A DNA stretch of 64,000 bases, from contig CBFCZO010000008.1 of assembly GCA_965602675.1 (NCBI GenBank), forward strand, positions 7,342 through 71,341. The letters are read 5' to 3'. The position numbers and the translations under genes are program-made. Below are positions 60,618 through 64,000 of this stretch, piece after piece. Within the stretch, counting starts at the first letter, position 1. Each line of letters opens with the position of its first letter. The notes below the pieces were generated by a model that was not told the origin of the DNA, ran no database searches, and saw only the letters and a list, made by a program, of their open reading frames with translations. Origin of the DNA: DATKUA01 sp965602675. Lineage in GTDB: Bacteria > Acidobacteriota > DATKUA01.

Positions 60618-61763
60618 ATGATAGATGAAGAATTAACGATGATCCCGGGACCGACGCCGGTGCACGGGAGGATACTGAGAGCGCTGGCGCAGCCGACGGT
60701 GTCGCACCAATCTCCCCGTTTGGTGAAGGCCTACAGCGAATGCCTCGACGATCTACGCAGGGTTGCGGGAAGCCCGGAATCCCTGCCGTTCGTTTTCGCC
60801 GGCGGCGGTACGCTCTCGATGGAGGTCGCCCTGGTCAATATCGTCAAACCGGAAGACAAAATTCTGGTGATCTCGCAGGGTTATTTCGGCGACCGCTACG
60901 CCGAGCTAGCTTCGGCTTTCGGCATCGACTGCGATCTCCTGCAGGCCGAATGGGGACAGATCGTCCCGCCTGAAGAAGTCGAACGCCTGTTGAACAAGAA
61001 TTCCTACGCGGCGGTGACGATCACGCATGTCGACACGTCGACCGGAGCCTGCGCCCCGGCCGCCGACTACTGCTCTCTGCTGCGCGGGCGAGAGGAGATG
61101 GTCATCCTCGACGGCGTCTGCGCCACCGGAGGAGTCCCCGAGCCGTTCGAGGAGTGGGGCGTCGACGTGCTGCTGACGGCACCGCAGAAAGCCCTGGGAG
61201 CGCCGCCGGGATCGGCGATTGCTCTTTTCTCTGAACGGGCTTTAAACAAACGTAAATCCCTCGAGATAGTACCCGCCTACTACGCAGACATACTTCGCTG
61301 GCTGCCGGTGATGGAGGACCCGAAGCGCTATTTCTCGACTTCGGGAGTGAACCAGATCTTCGCGCTGGGCGAGGCGTTGAAGATCATCCTCGAGGAGGGC
61401 CTTGAAGCCCGTTTCGAGCGCCATCGCCGTCTCGCCGGGGCCGTGAGGGCGGGGTTAGCCGGAATGGGACTGAAACATCTGACCGCGGACAACTGTCTCG
61501 CGGACACTCTATCCGTTGTGTTTTACCCGGAGGGCGTCGACGACGGAGCATTCCGCGGTGCGATGTTCGAGAGCGGGGTGATGGTGGCTGGCGGCATCGG
61601 CCCCGTCGCCGGTAAGGTATTCAGACTGGGGCACATGGGCAACATCGGCGTGCCGGAGATTTCCAAGACGCTCGCTGCCATTGAGAAGACGCTGATATCC
61701 CTCGGCGCAGCCGTCGAGTTGGGGACCGCTCTGGCAGCGGCATCTCCCCATCTGCACGAGTGA
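60618..61763 (+). CDS. class V aminotransferase, alanine/serine-glyoxylate type
   Basis: 381 aa PLP enzyme of the AGXT/serine-pyruvate aminotransferase family. IPGPTPVHGRILRALAQPTVSHQSPR is the N-terminal family landmark (in short: GPTPV, HQSPR). The PLP Lys is in TAPQKALGAPPG (about 190-201). GVCATGGVPEPFEEWGVDVLLTAPQK precedes it. The gene overlaps the aldolase region by a few bases or abuts it. In context it may transfer amino groups to glyoxylate. Confidence 0.88.
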   Translation: MIDEELTMIPGPTPVHGRILRALAQPTVSHQSPRLVKAYSECLDDLRRVAGSPESLPFVFAGGGTLSMEVALVNIVKPEDKILVISQGYFGDRYAELASAFGIDCDLLQAEWGQIVPPEEVERLLNKNSYAAVTITHVDTSTGACAPAADYCSLLRGREEMVILDGVCATGGVPEPFEEWGVDVLLTAPQKALGAPPGSAIALFSERALNKRKSLEIVPAYYADILRWLPVMEDPKRYFSTSGVNQIFALGEALKIILEEGLEARFERHRRLAGAVRAGLAGMGLKHLTADNCLADTLSVVFYPEGVDDGAFRGAMFESGVMVAGGIGPVAGKVFRLGHMGNIGVPEISKTLAAIEKTLISLGAAVELGTALAAASPHLHE

Positions 61764-61771
61764 GGTCCAAG

Positions 61772-62677
61772 ATGAAACTGAGAGGAATTGTGCCACCGCT
61801 TACGACGGCATTCGAGGGCGGCAAAATCGCTCCGGAGAAACTGAAAGACGACATCGCGCGCTATGAAGATACGGGACTCGGCGGCTACCTTGTCGTCGGC
61901 TCAACCGGCGAGGCGGCGTTGCTGGATCTCGAGGAGAGAATTCAGGTTTGGAAGGCGGCGCGGAGGGCAATTCCGCAAGACAAACCACTCATCGCCGGCA
62001 CCGGCGTGGAATCGACGTCGGCTACAATCAGGATGGCTCGGACCGCGGCCGACTGCGGTGCCGATTTCGCCCTGGTGCTGACTCCCTTCTTCTTCAGGAA
62101 ATCGATGAGCGGCGAAGCGCTTGCGGCGCACTACCAAGCCGTCGCCGACGTCTCCCCCATCCCGGTTCTGCTCTACAACAATCCGATAATCACCGGTATC
62201 GTGATCCCCCCGCACGTCGTCGGCTCGCTCAGCTCGCACGAGAACATCGCCGGACTTAAGGACAGCGCGGGAGACCTCGGCTGGATGGCGGACGTGCTGA
62301 ACAGGGTTCCCGAGTACTTCACCGTTCTCTCCGGGCACGCGTTCACGCTTCTCCCCGCCCTGACGCTCGGGGCGAAGGGGGCTATCCTGGCCATCGCCGA
62401 CGCCGTCCCCGAGCCGTTCGTCAACATCTACGAAGATTTCAGGCTGGATAACATGGAAGATGCGCTTCGCATCCAGAAGGCGGTAATCCCTGCGGTGAGG
62501 ATTATACTCGGCCGGCACGGCGTCCCCGGGGTGAAAGCGGCGATGGACATGCGCGGCTTCAACGGAGGGCTGCCCCGTCCGCCACTGCTTCCGGCGGGCG
62601 AAGAGGCGAGAGCGGAGATCAGAGACGCGCTGGAGCAACTCATCGCCGATGAACTAATTCCAGCGATCAGGATTTAG
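61772..62677 (+). CDS. dihydrodipicolinate synthase family aldolase (HOGA1-like, tentative)
   Basis: 301 aa TIM-barrel class I aldolase. GSTGEA (about 43-48) is the DHDPS signature; Tyr at about 135 (VLLYNNP); Schiff-base Lys at about 163 (GLKDSAGD). By eye the sequence is close to 4-hydroxy-2-oxoglutarate aldolase: GIVPPLTTAF, LIAGTGVESTSATIRMA and PIPVLLYNNP line up with the human HOGA1 family order. DapA itself is less likely given the neighbouring aminotransferase and FAD oxidase. ATG 61772 is preceded by GAGG. Confidence 0.83.
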   Translation: MKLRGIVPPLTTAFEGGKIAPEKLKDDIARYEDTGLGGYLVVGSTGEAALLDLEERIQVWKAARRAIPQDKPLIAGTGVESTSATIRMARTAADCGADFALVLTPFFFRKSMSGEALAAHYQAVADVSPIPVLLYNNPIITGIVIPPHVVGSLSSHENIAGLKDSAGDLGWMADVLNRVPEYFTVLSGHAFTLLPALTLGAKGAILAIADAVPEPFVNIYEDFRLDNMEDALRIQKAVIPAVRIILGRHGVPGVKAAMDMRGFNGGLPRPPLLPAGEEARAEIRDALEQLIADELIPAIRI

Positions 62678-62741
62678 CGCAACCGATAAGGCAACCTTCT
62701 CAGGAACAGATGTTACTGGGGAGTTTTGGTATACGTCAGGA

Positions 62742-62936
62742 TCAGACCAGCAGGTCAACGATCTGCCCGGCCATCTCCATTGCCTGCTTGAGGGCGAACA
62801 TGGAGACTTCGGCCGCCACATCTTTCTGGGCCTTGCCTGCCGTGTCGAGGGGATTTGCTGAGGCCGTGTTCTGCGAGGCGCTCGCGTAAACCTGCGCCAG
62901 CGAGGCTGCTGTCGTTGCGTTCAGATTAAATTCCAT
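62742..62936 (-). CDS. YjfB-like putative motility protein, 64 aa
   Basis: MEFNLNATTAASLAQVYASASQNT continues with an Ala/Asn/Gln-rich stretch and ends VSMFALKQAMEMAGQIVDLLV. This layout matches the small YjfB-type putative motility family. The start was taken at ATG 62936. No flagellar genes are in the window, though a chemoreceptor is. Confidence 0.6.
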   Translation of the reverse strand: MEFNLNATTAASLAQVYASASQNTASANPLDTAGKAQKDVAAEVSMFALKQAMEMAGQIVDLLV

Positions 62937-63076
62937 GTCAGTCTTATCGGCCTTCCTTCTACTAAGTTCAATACTTCTAGAAGGCCGAAACAATTCTCCG
63001 TCGGATAACCTGCTCGCGCGCTCTACCGGCAAGGATTTTTAGCGGAATGAGATTCATGCATGAGTACAAAAAAGGT

Positions 63077-63151
63077 TGGTAGGGCTACGGGGATTCGAAC
63101 CCCGGTCTGATGGCTGAGAACCACCTGTCCTGACCCCTAGACGATAGCCCC
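63077..63151 (-). tRNA. tRNA-Glu (anticodon CTC)
   Basis: Minus strand. Acceptor GGGGCTA pairs with TAGCCCT (the first pair a G-U). D arm GTCTAGGGGTCAGGAC, anticodon loop TTCTCAG with CTC, T arm GGGGTTCGAATCCCC, and CCA encoded at 63077-63079. Confidence 0.96.
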
Positions 63152-63266
63152 ACCGTCGGCCCAATTATAGATATGCGGGGTAAGGTGTCAACCCCGAGCA
63201 ACGACCTGGTGGTTTACAGTCGAGGCCCCGCTTTATAGAATCGGGATAAGCATAGGAGGAGTAATA

Positions 63267-63845
63267 GTGGATAATTTCAGCGTTCCTTTCGACCGCGATA
63301 CGGCCCTCGAGAAATTGAAGGAGAAAGTCAGCACCGATTGGCTGGTGAAGCACTGCATCGCCGCCGGAGCGGTGATGCGCGCCGTGGCAGAGCGCCTGGG
63401 CGGGAATGCCGATGCCTGGGAGGTGCTGGGCATCATGCACGATGTCGACTTCGAAGAGACGAAGGACGATCCGCAACGCCACACCATTCTCGCCGGCGAT
63501 TGGCTGCGCGAATGGGGCTTCGACGAAGCCGCTGTGAAGGCGGTCCTGGCGCATAACGAGATGGCCGGCCACGGCTACGCGCGCGAGTCGACGCTCGAGC
63601 TGGCCCTCTCCGCTTCGGAATCGATCACCGGCCTGGTGGTGGCGACCGCCCTGGTGATGCCCGACAAGAAGCTGGCCAGCGTCAAGCCGAAGAGCGTGCG
63701 CAAGCGGATGAAGGAAAAGGCGTTCGCCCGCAAGGTAAGCCGCGAAGAGATTTTGCAGTGCGAGGAGATCGGCATCCCGCTGGCCGATTTCTGCGAGCTC
63801 GCAGTAGGTGCCATGCAGGGCGTGAGCGACGAGTTGGGTCTGTGA
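63267..63845 (+). CDS. HD domain protein
   Basis: 192 aa. H29 in VKHCIAAGAVM and the HD pair at 58-59 (IMHDVDFEE) match the metal-binding HD phosphohydrolase core; further His in RHTILAGDW and AHNEMAGHGYA. Starts at GTG 63267 with AGGAGGA 6 nt upstream. Substrate unknown; cytoplasmic. Confidence 0.87.
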   Translation: MDNFSVPFDRDTALEKLKEKVSTDWLVKHCIAAGAVMRAVAERLGGNADAWEVLGIMHDVDFEETKDDPQRHTILAGDWLREWGFDEAAVKAVLAHNEMAGHGYARESTLELALSASESITGLVVATALVMPDKKLASVKPKSVRKRMKEKAFARKVSREEILQCEEIGIPLADFCELAVGAMQGVSDELGL

Positions 63846-63970
63846 TCCTCTCGACCGGGGGCAGTGGGCAATATTCTTACCCTTGAAATTCGATCTGATC
63901 CGTCCCGCACGGCACCGGTTGAGATCCCGGTACACTTTTAGTAGCCGGGCCGGATTCACCTACCCCGCAC

Positions 63971-63998
63971 TTGACATGGTTAGGCGCCGGTGTAACAC
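63971..63998 (+). promoter_or_regulatory. possible promoter at the window edge
   Basis: TTGACA at 63971-63976, then a 16-nt spacer, then TAACAC at 63993-63998. The -35 matches well and the -10 poorly. Downstream gene not visible. Confidence 0.3.
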
Positions 63999-64000
63999 TC

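Overview
The window carries about 60 protein genes and two tRNA genes from what looks like the chromosome of a diderm (Gram-negative-type) bacterium with moderately high GC. Diderm signs are an outer-membrane-type beta-barrel protein, a lipoprotein, HflK/HflC and many signal peptides. There are no insertion sequences, phage genes or CRISPR arrays. Metabolism looks anaerobic and ferredoxin-based: a NuoE/NuoF/NuoG-like soluble complex, NfnAB transhydrogenase, an [FeFe]-hydrogenase-like sensor and several multi-cluster ferredoxins. The citrate synthase is of the eukaryote-like type. I cannot place the organism in a phylum from sequence alone; the gene mix would fit an uncultured FCB-related, Acidobacteria-like or deltaproteobacteria-like lineage.

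Layout. 1-7294: the end of fmt, then a convergent ABC-2 export operon of one ATPase and four permeases in a tandem A-B-A-B pattern. 7680-12951: a small unknown gene, a four-cluster ferredoxin, smc and an acyl-CoA thioesterase. 12963-16834 (minus): a compact division-type operon of mraZ, a 57-aa single-TM protein, a 50-aa protein, an FtsA-like actin, a divergent FtsZ-like protein and a 65-aa protein, tightly coupled, followed by a structured non-coding stretch and a terminator. 17290-19702: a Crp/Fnr regulator and a chemoreceptor with a CxxCH haem motif. 19803-27983: a membrane-anchored unknown, rlmN, a secreted alpha/beta hydrolase, a glycosyltransferase, a tautomerase, a NatAB-like ABC exporter and a zinc ribbon. 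28159-43998: citrate synthase, a very large secreted BNR-repeat protein, a cluster of small membrane proteins including VanZ-like, hflKC, a diguanylate cyclase, a DUF362 ferredoxin, a sialidase-like protein and a DUF1028 protein. 44038: tRNA-Thr. 44303-54882 (minus): an eleven-gene redox operon. 55155-58950: cytidylate kinase-like, receiver-PAS-PAS and small proteins. 59356-62677: FAD oxidoreductase, glyoxylate-type aminotransferase and HOGA1-like aldolase. 62742-63845: a small YjfB-like motility protein, tRNA-Glu and an HD-domain protein.

The two regions most worth attention are the mraZ-ftsA-ftsZ-like operon and the redox operon. The first has the ends of a dcw cluster but none of its murein genes, and its FtsZ has lost canonical GTP-binding and catalytic-loop residues. 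The second combines NuoEFG-like, NfnAB and DRTGG/HATPase/HydS-like genes, while no catalytic hydrogenase or formate dehydrogenase active site is visible. The C-terminal catabolic trio resembles the late steps of animal hydroxyproline/glyoxylate metabolism.
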